From Lineus longissimus (Eukaryota; Nemertea; Pilidiophora; Heteronemertea; Lineidae): DNA of 60,000 nt. The stretch spans positions 126,001 through 186,000 of the forward strand of contig NC_088319.1 of NCBI RefSeq assembly GCF_910592395.1, in the 5' to 3' direction. The number at the start of each line of letters is the position of its first letter. The stretch's first letter is position 1. The position numbers and the translations under genes are program-made. The notes beneath the pieces are model-generated. The model made no database searches, was not told the DNA's origin, and worked only from the letters and a program-made list of their open reading frames with translations. Shown one piece after another: positions 13,001 to 20,472 of this stretch.

Positions 13001-16000
13001 GCTCTGCCCTCACCTGCCCTCACTTGCAGAAAACTGGTCCTCATCAAAAATGACTTGGTCAGCCGTACCCCACTATCTGTCCGATGCTGTGAAGTTGACT
13101 ATCTCTCATTCCAGCTTGTGGTACGCGGTACTGTGTTTGCACGGATGTCTCCAGAACAGAAGGCACAACTGATCGAGGCGCTCCAAGAGGTTGGGTATTA
13201 TGTTGGCATGTGTGGAGATGGTGCGAATGATTGTGGTGCGTTACGTACCGCCCACACGGGGATATCCCTGTCTGAAGCTGAGGCATCGTTGGCCTCACCG
13301 TTCACGAGCAAAGAGGCGAATATCAAGTGTATACCTACTGTCATCAGGTAGGTTGTTTGTCTGTGAGGCAATACCCATTGTTCTATCAGTAATTCAGTTC
13401 ACGAGCAAAGAGGCAAATATCAAGTGTATACCTACTGTCATCAGGTAGGTTCTCTGCATATCAGATATTTCCATATCATTTGATTGCTTGACCTAGAACT
13501 GTGAATAAGAGAACTTTTCAAAGAGTTTTGATCCTTAAAAAGTCGGGGATGTTTGTAGGTTTCTGCAAACAGCCAATTGTACTGGCGAATGTCAATACTG
13601 GGGACATGTAGCTCTAACATTAATTTTATTTTGGAAAAAAACTTTAAACTTCACAATCCAATAAAAATATTTAGGACCAAATAACTTTTTTAGGGTCCAA
13701 AAAATTTCATGATTTTTGGGAAATTTTTTCGAGAAATATTTTGAAATACAGAGCAAAATCGTTTTGGAATTGATTTTTTTCCCAATTTTTTTTTTAAATT
13801 TTTGGAAAAAATATTTTTTGGCAATTTTTTTTAAAAATTGATTTTCATAAAAAGTTCTTCTAAAATGTTTCTTTTTTTGGGTGATGACATAGTTTCCTTC
13901 TGTTTCTTTAGCCAATCAAAAAATATTTTTTCACCATTTTTTTCGCGTCTTAAGGTTATTCAGAAAATGTGCAAAATGAAAAGGCTTGCACTGTTCACCC
14001 TCAACTCTCTTCATCATTGCAGAGAAGGCCGAGCAGCGCTAGTGACCTCTTTTGGTGTGTTTAAGTACCTCGGCTGTGCCAGTTTTGTCCAGTTCATCAC
14101 TGTCATACTCCTTTATTGGATCGATGCCAACCTGACCGATTTCGAATTCTTGTTTTGTGATCTTCTGCTGATCGCGACTCTCAGCATCACATGTAAGTGG
14201 AATCCTCAAGCGTTGGATGTAGGGATAGGGTTAATGGTGTCGACTCTCCCCTGGCTGATGATGCAGTCACACGTCAGGCGCTTAGTTGGCAAACACGAAT
14301 CACAATATTGGAGAGATCAAGTCAGGCAAATCAAGTTCACCAGCCTCGGGCAGTTCGCCAGCCTCGGGCAGTTCGCCAGCCTCGGGCAGTTCGCCAGCCT
14401 CGGGCAGTTCGCCAGCCTCATGGTAACAGTTCTAAACGTTGTCATTGTTTTTCAGTTGGCCGTACGGGCGCGTACCCAATCCTTGTAAAGGAGCCGCCTA
14501 ATGTGAAGTTGGCCAGTATTGGCCCGATTATCTCCATTCTGGTACAGACCATCATCATAGGGATAGTCCAGTTTGAGGCATTCTTTATGGTACGACAACA
14601 ACCTTGGTAAGTCTTACTCATCACCTTTGGCATGTCACTTTACTTCCAAAGTGGGTATAAAGTACAACATGTACATAAGTGAAATCACCATGGTGACAAA
14701 ATATGGTGGTCATCCTGGAGCAAGCTGAACATCATATATGGTCCAATAAGCCCGCACCCAACCATAGAGGCTTGCACACTCACAAACACGCAATGGTGGT
14801 CATCCTGGAGCAAGCTGAAAATCATGGTCCAATAAGCCTGCACCCAACCATAGAGGCTTGCACACTCACAAACACGCAATGGTGGTCATCCTGGAGCAAG
14901 CTGAAAATCATGGTCCAATAAGCCTGCACCCAACCATAGATGCTTGCACACTCACAAACACGCAATGGTGGTCATCCTGGAGCAAGCTGAAAATCATGGT
15001 CCAATAAGCCTGCACCCAACCATAGAGGCTTGCACACTCACAAACACGCAACAATCAAAGATCTTTGTGGTATTCCTGTTACTTGGATGTGTTTTTGTCC
15101 AACTGTTCCTTTCATCTTTATAGGTTTGAGAAGTTCATCCTGAATGACGCAGAAAATTACATGTGCCATGAGAATGCCATGATCTTCCTGGCGTCGAGTT
15201 ACCAGTACATCATCCTGGCTGTCGTCTTCTCAAAGGGCGCCCCCTATAGGAAGACAATCTTCTCCAACTGTGAGTACTCCGGGGATTCTTTAGGGCAGCA
15301 TGGAGATAGAAGGAGATGACTTAACCAGCTCAAAGCCAGGGATGTCAATGACGTAAGATCTGGCCATCAACATATAAGAATAGAGAATTTGAAGAGAATT
15401 TGGCAGAGTTGATTTGACTGTTTCGTTATTTCCATTTTCAGACTGGTTCATGGCCAACCTCGTCCTCGTGACATCACTAACCTTGTTCATCAACATCTAC
15501 CCGACAGAACCCCTCGCCTCATTCTTGGAGGTAGGTTATCCTCAGAGATTAGCAAATTTGTGATTTATAGTTATGTCAACTAAAAACCTTGGATGTCTTT
15601 GGTTTGACTCCCACTGTTATAATCTCCACGTCCTCGAGCAGTGCATATAACTGGGACTCCCACTGTTATAATCTCCACGTCCTCGAGCAGTGCATATAAC
15701 TGGGACTCCCACTGTTATAATCTCCACGTCCTCGAGCAGTGCATATAACTGGGACATCCAAAAGTCCATAGTCACAGAAATGTGGTCAGGATTATAATTC
15801 CTCCTTTGTCATGTACCAAACCAGGAGCTCTAGCAGTTAGGCTTTGATGAGTTTGCTATGAATCATCTTATTTTCTGTTGCAGCTCAAACCAGCCCCATC
15901 CATCATATATCGGATCATCATCGTTGGCATGGCTCTCGCCAACTTTATCGTCTGTCTGCTGATACAGGTAAGATAAGAGAGGCTAGTTTGCTGTGGCCGG

Positions 16001-16923
16001 TGACAGCGTCTGACTTTGCCGGCCATAGACACCTTCGTATCGGTAGATAAGAGAGACGAGTTTTCTGTGGCCGGTGACAGCGTCTGACTTTGCCGGCCAT
16101 AGACACCTTCGTATCGGTAGATAAGAGAGACGAGTTTGCTGTGGCCGGTGACAGCGTCTGACTTTGCTGGCCATAGACACCTTCGTATCGGCAGCTAAAA
16201 TAGTTGTGTCAGCCTCTGGCTTAAACATTTCACATGTCATTGATGGACGACTCGGCCAGAGAGAGGAAGTGGTGATGCCAGATCAAAGTAAAGAACAGAC
16301 AGTGATCATGCCCAAGATGGTTAAATCCTGTTACCTCAACTTGTGACTTGTGTGTTGAGATCTAACGCAGCCATTTTGTTTCTTTCCAGACGTTCATCAT
16401 GGATAACGTGTCGGTAAAACTGTGGTGCCAGCGAGTCTTGATGAAGAAACGTTTCAAAAAGGCTGCAAGTCCATTTGAATTGATCGAAGATGAGATAAAG
16501 GATGATCCTAATTGGCCGCCGATCAGCGAATCATCAACAAGCTTGGCTGATTTAATCACACGGGAATTTGTACCGAACATGGATAAGAAACAAGCGAGTA
16601 ATGGTGGAGTTGGTAACGGTGCGACCAGTTTCCCGCCGAGCTATAGCGCCACTGATTATGACGTATCGGTGTTGACTGCATCGCCAACAAGAAATCGTAA
16701 AAATCATGGTGGACTCGTGCCGAGGCAGTCGACACAGACAATCTCGCATGAAAACGTGTCAGACGGACCCTGTTTCATTCCAAAAGATGACCCCGAGCAT
16801 CTCTTATCAAAGCCTCCTGGTCACCTCTTGGTCACTGATGAACAGTTCCCAGGCGAGACCTATGAGACCAACAGAAATACTGACGGACTGAGTTTTGAGT
16901 TTTCTGATAGTACGCGCCTCTGA
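219..16923 (+). CDS. Gene A: P5B-type ATPase, ATP13A2/ATP13A3-like (5' end outside window)
   Basis: Spliced gene. Numbered by homology to gene B, the exons are: 3, 219-386; 4, 670-728; 5, 977-1070; 6, 6737-6819; 7, 7004-7084; 8, 7488-7692; 9, 7903-7966; 10, 8145-8276; 11, 8581-8757; 12, 8951-9096; 13, 9332-9532; 14, 9761-9822; 15, 10419-10674; 16, 11062-11218; 17, 11414-11653; 18, 12136-12320; 19, 12626-12727; 20, 13115-13347; 21, 14023-14192; 22, 14456-14606; 23, 15124-15269; 24, 15442-15530; 25, 15884-15967; 26, 16390-16923 (stop). Every junction is AG/GT and the phases join into one frame of 1272 codons plus stop. Two further phase-0 exons (2154-2204, 3389-3445) may add 36 codons. The catalytic set TGES, DKTGT, KGAPE, TGDN and GDGxND is present. 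The family moves polyamines or related cations across late endosomal/lysosomal membranes; this substrate is inferred. Exons 1-2 must lie upstream. The gene is not a pseudogene: no frameshift or stop was found. Confidence 0.93.
1131..2064. repeat. Minisatellite, 77-bp unit x ~12 (gene A intron)
   Basis: CTGGCAACCCCCACCCCC recurs every 77 bp (for example 1211, 1288, 1365). Copies are nearly identical and differ by single substitutions. Each unit has a C-rich tract (CCCCCACCCCCTCCTC) that could form i-motif/G-quadruplex structures. Confidence 0.95.
2154..2204 (+). CDS. Candidate extra exon of gene A (linker, 17 codons)
   Basis: A TTTAG acceptor precedes 2154 and a GTAAGA donor follows 2204. The 51 nt are open in phase 0/0, so they insert between exons 5 and 6 without breaking the frame (begins [11 protein letters not shown]). 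Known P5B proteins have a poorly conserved linker of tens of residues here, so extra exons are tolerated. No counterpart was seen in gene B. It could be a chance pairing of splice sites. Confidence 0.4.
3389..3445 (+). CDS. Candidate extra exon of gene A (acidic linker, 19 codons)
   Basis: The acceptor CATTTTCAG ends at 3388 and the donor GTATGT starts at 3446. The 57 nt are open in phase 0/0 and read [19 protein letters not shown]. This acidic linker-like peptide would sit just before the conserved [12 protein letters not shown] segment of exon 6. It is compatible with the frame whether or not the exon at 2154-2204 is used. Nothing similar was found in gene B. Confidence 0.42.
3818..4298. 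repeat. Minisatellite, 60-bp unit x 8 (gene A intron)
   Basis: Eight aligned 60-bp units, with the variable site CAC(T/C)CAG/CACTTAG/CAATTAG. Because 60 is a multiple of 3, open frames run through on both strands (179 and 196 codons). They are repeat artefacts. Confidence 0.96.
4594..6010. repeat. Minisatellite, 61/62-bp unit x ~23 (gene A intron)
   Basis: The unit starts GGCTTCAGTACACAACCATT. Most copies are 62 bp; those with GGGAGTGTAC are 61 bp. No unit contains a stop in any of the three + frames, so all three stay open for over 450 codons. Variants (TTCAGG/TACAGG, GCGTGCG/GAGTGCG) are interspersed, as expected from unequal exchange. Confidence 0.96.
6341..6489. repeat. Tandem duplication, 74-bp x 2
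   Basis: Two adjacent copies beginning TTCTAAGGTATCAGACGACA at 6341 and 6415, in the intron before gene A exon 6. Confidence 0.93.
6737..7692 (+). CDS. Gene A exons 6-8: cytosolic N-terminal domain end, M1 and M2
   Basis: Exons 6737-6819, 7004-7084 and 7488-7692 join in phases 2 and 2. Exon 6 encodes the family segment [13 protein letters not shown] and exon 7 [12 protein letters not shown]...[10 protein letters not shown], which matches the ATP13A 'L-x-x-G-x-S/T-C ... G-L' region. Exon 8 encodes YGTNSMPV, the [21 protein letters not shown] block (M1) and a second hydrophobic helix (M2) ending YQTRK. Exon 8 contains a perfectly shared ~44-nt core with gene B, flanked by strongly diverged sequence. 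Intron 6 upstream (3446-6736) is filled largely by tandem repeats. Confidence 0.92.
7903..8757 (+). CDS. Gene A exons 9-11: actuator (A) domain with TGES
   Basis: Exons 7903-7966, 8145-8276 and 8581-8757 join in phases 1 and 1. They encode [10 protein letters not shown], then [18 protein letters not shown] and [26 protein letters not shown]. The TGES dephosphorylation loop is split by the intron between exons 10 and 11. The C-terminal part ([12 protein letters not shown]...VKAVVLRTG) matches ATP13A3-type proteins. Exon 10 differs from gene B at 1 of 132 positions and exon 11 at 2 of 177, although the intron between them cannot be aligned. Confidence 0.94.
8951..9822 (+). CDS. Gene A exons 12-14: M3, M4 and phosphorylation site DKTGT
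   Basis: Exons 8951-9096, 9332-9532 and 9761-9822 encode [19 protein letters not shown]3, then M4 with [22 protein letters not shown] and [18 protein letters not shown]. The phospho-acceptor Asp codon is 9527-9529, and the DKTGT motif is interrupted by an intron after Lys. In M4 the family motif PPALP reads NPALP (9398-9412). The rest of the block is textbook P5B. Confidence 0.94.
9944..10274. repeat. Minisatellite, 117-bp unit x ~2.8 (gene A intron)
   Basis: TTCAGTCACGACTACAGGG occurs at 9948, 10065 and 10182, a 117-bp period. It lies between exons 14 and 15 and explains the 172-codon reverse open frame there. Confidence 0.94.
10419..11653 (+). CDS. Gene A exons 15-17: nucleotide-binding (N) domain and start of hinge
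   Basis: Exons 10419-10674, 11062-11218 and 11414-11653. They encode [32 protein letters not shown], then [20 protein letters not shown], the nucleotide-site motif [32 protein letters not shown] and NIRTVMVTG. An inner CAG in TTTTGCAG just after the exon 15 acceptor would create a stop, so 10419 is the correct start. Positions 10438-10644 (207 nt) are identical to gene B. Confidence 0.94.
11784..11971. repeat. Minisatellite, 47-bp unit x 4 (gene A intron)
   Basis: TAGAGTGGCTCTGTATTGAGG recurs at 11786, 11833 and 11880 and once more; it lies between exons 17 and 18. Confidence 0.93.
12136..13347 (+). CDS. Gene A exons 18-20: P-domain with TGDN and GDGxND hinge
   Basis: Exons 12136-12320, 12626-12727 and 13115-13347. 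TGDN is formed across the exon 17/18 junction. Exon 19 carries [11 protein letters not shown]. Exon 20 begins [16 protein letters not shown] and contains [12 protein letters not shown] (GDGAND codons 13214-13231) and [10 protein letters not shown]. Exon 20 differs from gene B at 2 of 233 positions. The 124 nt upstream (12991-13114) are also conserved and open in frame with exon 20, but splicing there from exon 19 gives a stop at 13051, so the main acceptor is placed at 13114. Confidence 0.94.
13397..13450 (+). repeat. Duplicate of the 3' end of gene A exon 20 with its donor
   Basis: 54 nt match 13300-13353 with one substitution. They include the last 48 nt of exon 20 and the GTAGGT donor. The copy is preceded by an ATTCAG acceptor-like sequence. 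It is absent from gene B. Confidence 0.9.
13592..13965. other. AT-rich, A/T-homopolymer stretch in gene A intron 20
   Basis: About 370 bp of A- and T-runs (for example AATTTTTTTT, GGAAAAAA) with many short self-complementary pieces. No coding frame in it resembles a protein: the 107-codon reverse frame is Lys/Phe/Ile only. Similar stretches occur at 3540-3700, 35630-35830 and 59260-59470. Confidence 0.6.
14023..15967 (+). CDS. Gene A exons 21-25: membrane helices M5-M10
   Basis: Exons 14023-14192, 14456-14606, 15124-15269, 15442-15530 and 15884-15967. They encode [16 protein letters not shown] and M5; M6 with an acidic residue in [10 protein letters not shown] (family-conserved Asp); M7 ([15 protein letters not shown]); QQPWFEKF; M8 ([21 protein letters not shown]); M9; and M10 ([20 protein letters not shown]). 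The introns carry 18-, 86-, 49- and 74-bp tandem repeats. Apart from exon 21 this block is clearly diverged from gene B. Confidence 0.92.
14341..14419. repeat. Minisatellite, 18-bp unit x ~4.4
   Basis: The unit CAGCCTCGGGCAGTTCGC repeats directly. It ends 36 nt before the acceptor of exon 22, so it sits in the branch-point/polypyrimidine region. Confidence 0.95.
14703..15051. repeat. Minisatellite, 86-bp unit x 4 (gene A intron)
   Basis: TGGTGGTCATCCTGGAGCAA occurs at 14704, 14794, 14880 and 14966; the first unit is 4 bp longer. It lies between exons 22 and 23. Confidence 0.95.
15606..15754. repeat. Minisatellite, 49-bp unit x 3 (gene A intron)
   Basis: ACTCCCACTGTTATAATCTC recurs with a 49-bp period, between exons 24 and 25. 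Confidence 0.94.
15969..16195. repeat. Minisatellite, 74-bp unit x 3 starting at a splice donor
   Basis: AGATAAGAGAG occurs at 15971, 16045 and 16119. The first copy begins inside the donor of exon 25 (GTAAGATAAG). Confidence 0.94.
16390..16923 (+). CDS. Gene A exon 26: end of M10 and long cytosolic C-terminal tail
   Basis: The acceptor TTTCCAG ends at 16389. The 177 codons plus stop (TGA 16921-16923) start [12 protein letters not shown] and include KKRFKKA...[17 protein letters not shown], the family's terminal D-P-x-W-P-P motif. After that comes a Ser/Thr/Asn-rich, low-complexity tail of about 120 residues that is not conserved with vertebrate ATP13A proteins. Gene B has the same motif but a different and shorter tail, so the tails have evolved freely. 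Confidence 0.92.
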   Translation, partial: TFIMDNVSVKLWCQRVLMKKRFKKAASPFELIEDEIKDDPNWPPISESSTSLADLITREFVPNMDKKQASNGGVGNGATSFPPSYSATDYDVSVLTASPTRNRKNHGGLVPRQSTQTISHENVSDGPCFIPKDDPEHLLSKPPGHLLVTDEQFPGETYETNRNTDGLSFEFSDSTRL

Positions 16924-17132
16924 CGCCTAATCCACTGGGGTGTCAAAGTGGCCATTTCATCACGATAACAGAGGCTGTGTTTTGCACTTGGTTATTGTCT
17001 TGTTAACTGTTAACAAGAGATTGGTGCAAAACACAACATTTGCTTGACATAATATCAAACTTTCGTTTGTAATCCTTGCTGGCATTTATCAGGCTGGACA
17101 GACAGTATTCAAAGTGACTAATGACCAATTCT

Positions 17133-17634
17133 GTTGTATCTCGTGTTTCCCTGATCAAGAGCTGGAGTGGTAGAAGGTCAGAATGGCTGGTTGTATCTCG
17201 TGTTTCCCTGATCAAGAGCTGGAGTGGTAGATGGTCAGAATGGCTGGTTGTATCTCGTGTTTCCCTGATCAAGAGCTGGAGTGGTAGAAGGTCAGAATGG
17301 CTGGTTGTATCTCGTGTTTCCCTGATCAAGAGCTGGAGTGGTAGAAGGTCAGAATGGCTGGTTGTATCTCGTGTTTCCCTGATCAAGAGCTGGAGTGGTA
17401 GATGGTCAGAATGGCTGGTTGTATCTCGTGTTTCCCTGATCAAGAGCTGGAGTGGTAGAAGGTCAGAATGGCTGGTTGTATCTCGTGTTTCCCTGATCAA
17501 GAGCTGGAGTGGTAGAAGGTCAGAATGGCTGATTGTATCTCGTGTTTCCCTGATCAAGAGCTGGAGTGGTAGAAGGTCAGAATGGCTGGTTGTATCTCGT
17601 GTTTCCCTGATCAAGAGCTGGAGTGGTAGAGGAT
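17133..17634. repeat. Minisatellite, 57-bp unit x ~8.8 (gene A 3' UTR)
   Basis: CTGATCAAGAGCTGGAGTGG recurs every 57 bp from 17151. Since 57 = 19 codons, frames stay open on both strands (171 and 203 codons). It lies within the predicted transcript after the stop codon. Confidence 0.95.
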
Positions 17635-18296
17635 AATATTGTGACTGTTCTGTCTGGTAAGTGGAGCAAGGAGCCCGGGTGCTAAATTAATCTGTATGTA
17701 ATATCAAAGCCTGTAACCTCTCCAGGGATGGAAAAGGGAAACCATTTGTTTTCGCAGGCATTTGATGAACCTTGAGTCAAGTTATTGACTCACTCATCAT
17801 TGCTGGCCACAGATGCCTGTGAATATGGCAGAACTGTGACAGTCAACAGCTGTAGTTCAGTCAGACCTTTCAGAGCCGATTGGACAACTGGGCGCAGGCT
17901 GATATGGTATGAAATCACGTGTATAATACTTTATTTTGTTGATCAGAGTTCCTTCGAATGTTCGTTCAAAAGCAGTCTATGTCGCTTCGATTCAGTAGAG
18001 ATTAGATCTGTCTTGATCTCTAATTTGAATCATCTGTTTTCGTAGATTATCTATAGCATGTCTGAGATGTGTAATATGATAATTGACAATTGTCCTTGTG
18101 TGTGTATAGTGTGTAAATAATTATGAAAAATTTTACTTGTTTTTATTTCACTTGTAAATGAGAGTTTTACACCCAAAAATCATTTGTCAATGAGACTTTA
18201 ACTCATGTTGTGATTTCTTGTGTATGTTTTAGCTTGAATAGACAGAGTAAATCATATGTGTGTAGCATGTACCGTACCAATATTACCTTGATATTC

Positions 18297-18302
18297 AATA
18301 AA
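18297..18302 (+). promoter_or_regulatory. Poly(A) signal AATAAA, gene A
   Basis: Canonical AATAAA in an AT-rich setting about 1.37 kb after the gene A stop. It is followed within 10-40 nt by a GT/T-containing stretch, as expected for a cleavage site. A second, weaker AATAAA-like run follows at about 18312. Confidence 0.65.
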
Positions 18303-18730
18303 AGAATTGAAAATAAAGGTATTATTGGTATGGTACTTTCATCTCCAAGTATATTGTGATCAAAGATCACCTAACAGTCAAACAATTAAAGATGCATTTC
18401 ATTAAATTAGGTGGCAGTCATGTTTGCAGCGTGGACCCTTGGTAAGGCGGCCTACTTGCACACGTTTGGGCTAAAATACTGACATTTATTGCCATTGGCC
18501 ATTATATGGCATGCAGTGTTTTTTATGTGTTTATCAGAAATACTTGAAAATCAATTTTTTCTAAGTCCTTGAGAAATCAAATGTTCACTCGCATTTTCTT
18601 ATTCTTCAGTCGATTTTGACGAGACATATGTCAAATTAGTCATTAGCGCTCTTTGGGACCAAGAAAATTGGTTCACTTGATCCGGTGTAAACCTCGATGA
18701 ATTGTCTCAAGATAGGACTTGAAAAATAGT

Positions 18731-19058
18731 TCACTGTATCCTTGTGTTCACTGTAAAGGTGTTCACTGTATCCTTGTGTTCACTGTAAAGGTGTTCACTG
18801 TATCCTTGTGTTCACTGTAAAGGTGTTCACTGTAAAGGTGTTCACTGTAAAGGTGTTCACTGTATCCTTGTGTTCACTGTGAAGGTGTTCACTGTATCCT
18901 TGTGTTCACTGTAAAGGTGTTCACTGTAAAGGTGTTCACTGTATCCTTGTGTTCACTGTGAAGGTGTTCACTGTAAAGGTGTTCACTGTATCCTTGTGTT
19001 CACTGTGAAGGTGTTCACTGTATCCTTGTGTTCACTGTAAAGGTGTTCACTGTAAAGA
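18731..19058. repeat. Composite short tandem repeat (15/17-bp modules)
   Basis: Alternation of GTGTTCACTGTAAAG and GTGTTCACTGTATCCTT modules in irregular order between the two genes. Confidence 0.92.
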
Positions 19059-19828
19059 GGTTCCACAGTATTTGGGCAAGTACAGGGTGGACAAGAGTGG
19101 AGAAGTAAAGTCATTGAATAAATGAGCTGACTATGGTCCAATGAAGCTGCCGGTAGCCCTGATCTGAATCCCAAAGGTTTCATTGTAAACGAGCAAACTC
19201 CTTTTGAAATTCATGTAATAAGACATCATTTCTGATGCAAAAACCATTTGAATTACGCCAGAAAAGGTTTTAAAGACCTGAAGTGGTTTTAGTGGCATCT
19301 GAACTCTTCAAGGTGGAAACATGTGTAAAAGTGGTGATCTTACCGTCTTCCTAGAACTGGTCTATCGGCACAAATATATAACCGGGCCAAAAAGTGAACA
19401 TCTTTGTCAATACCAGGCAGCTTTGACCTATCTGTCTCATAGGAACAGGTTATTGGTGTTAGTTTGGCAATACTCCACTAGAGTACACCACCAGTTCATA
19501 CATAAACCATTCATTAGCTCACCTCTTAGCAGAGGTGAGCTTATCCCATACCGTGGCGTCCGTCGTCCGTCGTCGTCGTCCGTTAGCAGGGCACGTTTCG
19601 TAACTGTTAGAGCTATTGAGTTGAAACTTGGTACACATGTACCCTTATGTAATGACACCTGGGAGACCAAGTTTCGGTCCGATTCGTTTCATGGTTTGGC
19701 CACCAGGGGCCCAAACGTTAAAAGTGAAAATATGCAATATCTCCCTTAATAGTAGTCGGGAAATTTTGAAAAAAATATGGTAGGTACTTCTAGCAAAGGT
19801 GCATCATATATCCTCTGGGTTTTTGATT

Positions 19829-19857
19829 TGACCTCCTTTTCAAGGTCACAGAGGTCA
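19829..19857 (+). promoter_or_regulatory. Nuclear-receptor-like half-site cluster, copy 1
   Basis: TGACCT, 8-nt spacer, AGGTCA, CAG, AGGTCA: an everted repeat followed by a direct repeat with 3-nt spacing, preceded by TCA (TCAAGGTCA). It is one of three equivalents inside the interspersed element; the others start at 20130 and 20444. Confidence 0.45.
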
Positions 19858-20129
19858 AATGGTGTAAATTGGCCGTCAGGCCGTAACTATGGCACGTTTC
19901 TTAACTGCAATGACTATTGATTCCAAATTTCGTACACATTTACCCCTTAGTCAGGTGATCTCAGGGACCGAAGTTTGGTCCAATATGATTCACCACTTGA
20001 CCACCAGGGGGCAAAATCCAAAAACCTTAAAAATGTGATTATTCCTTAACTTCTTGCCCGATTGCCACCAATTTGATATCATGGGTACATCTAACCACCA
20101 TACAGTATATGTCACACAGGTTTTTGATT

Positions 20130-20158
20130 TGACCTTCTTGTCAAGGTCACAGAGGTCA
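20130..20158 (+). promoter_or_regulatory. Nuclear-receptor-like half-site cluster, copy 2
   Basis: Same geometry as copy 1: TGACCT, 8 nt, AGGTCA, CAG, AGGTCA. The spacer sequence differs (TCTTGTCA) but its length is kept. Confidence 0.45.
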
Positions 20159-20443
20159 AATGGCGTAAATTGGCCGTCAGGCCGTAACTATGGCACGTTT
20201 CTTAACTGCAATGACTATTGATCACAAATTAAGTACACATGTACCCCTTGGTCAGGTGGTCTCAGGTACCGAAGTTTGGTGCGATCTGATTTGCCGTTTG
20301 GCCTCCAGGGAGGGGGTCAAATCCTAAATTCTTCAAAATGCCATTATTCCTAGTAATGACTTGCCCGATTGGCACCAATTTTATATCATAAGTACATCTA
20401 ATTCTAACAACCATTCAATGTGTCACCCGGATCTTTTTTGATT

Positions 20444-20472
20444 TGACCTACTTTTCAAGGTCACAGAGGTCG
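20444..20472 (+). promoter_or_regulatory. Nuclear-receptor-like half-site cluster, copy 3
   Basis: TGACCT, 8 nt, AGGTCA, CAG, AGGTCG. The last half-site has one substitution; spacing is unchanged. Confidence 0.4.

Larger units (their letters stand above)
16924..18320 (+). other. Gene A 3' UTR
   Basis: From the stop to just past the AATAAA signal there is no exon-like sequence. The stretch contains a 57-bp tandem array (17133-17634), so gene A's mature mRNA probably carries the array. The later part (18040-18300) is AT-rich and ends in the poly(A) signal. The 3' end is inferred, not seen. Confidence 0.6.

Noticed and set aside
12794-13114. Reading exon 20 as starting about 100 codons upstream
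   Set aside because: P5B proteins join the KYHFA...LIPK block directly to [11 protein letters not shown]. The frame upstream is open but cannot be entered from exon 19 in phase.
219-16923. Gene A as a pseudogene of gene B
   Set aside because: All exons are in frame with GT-AG junctions and intact catalytic motifs.
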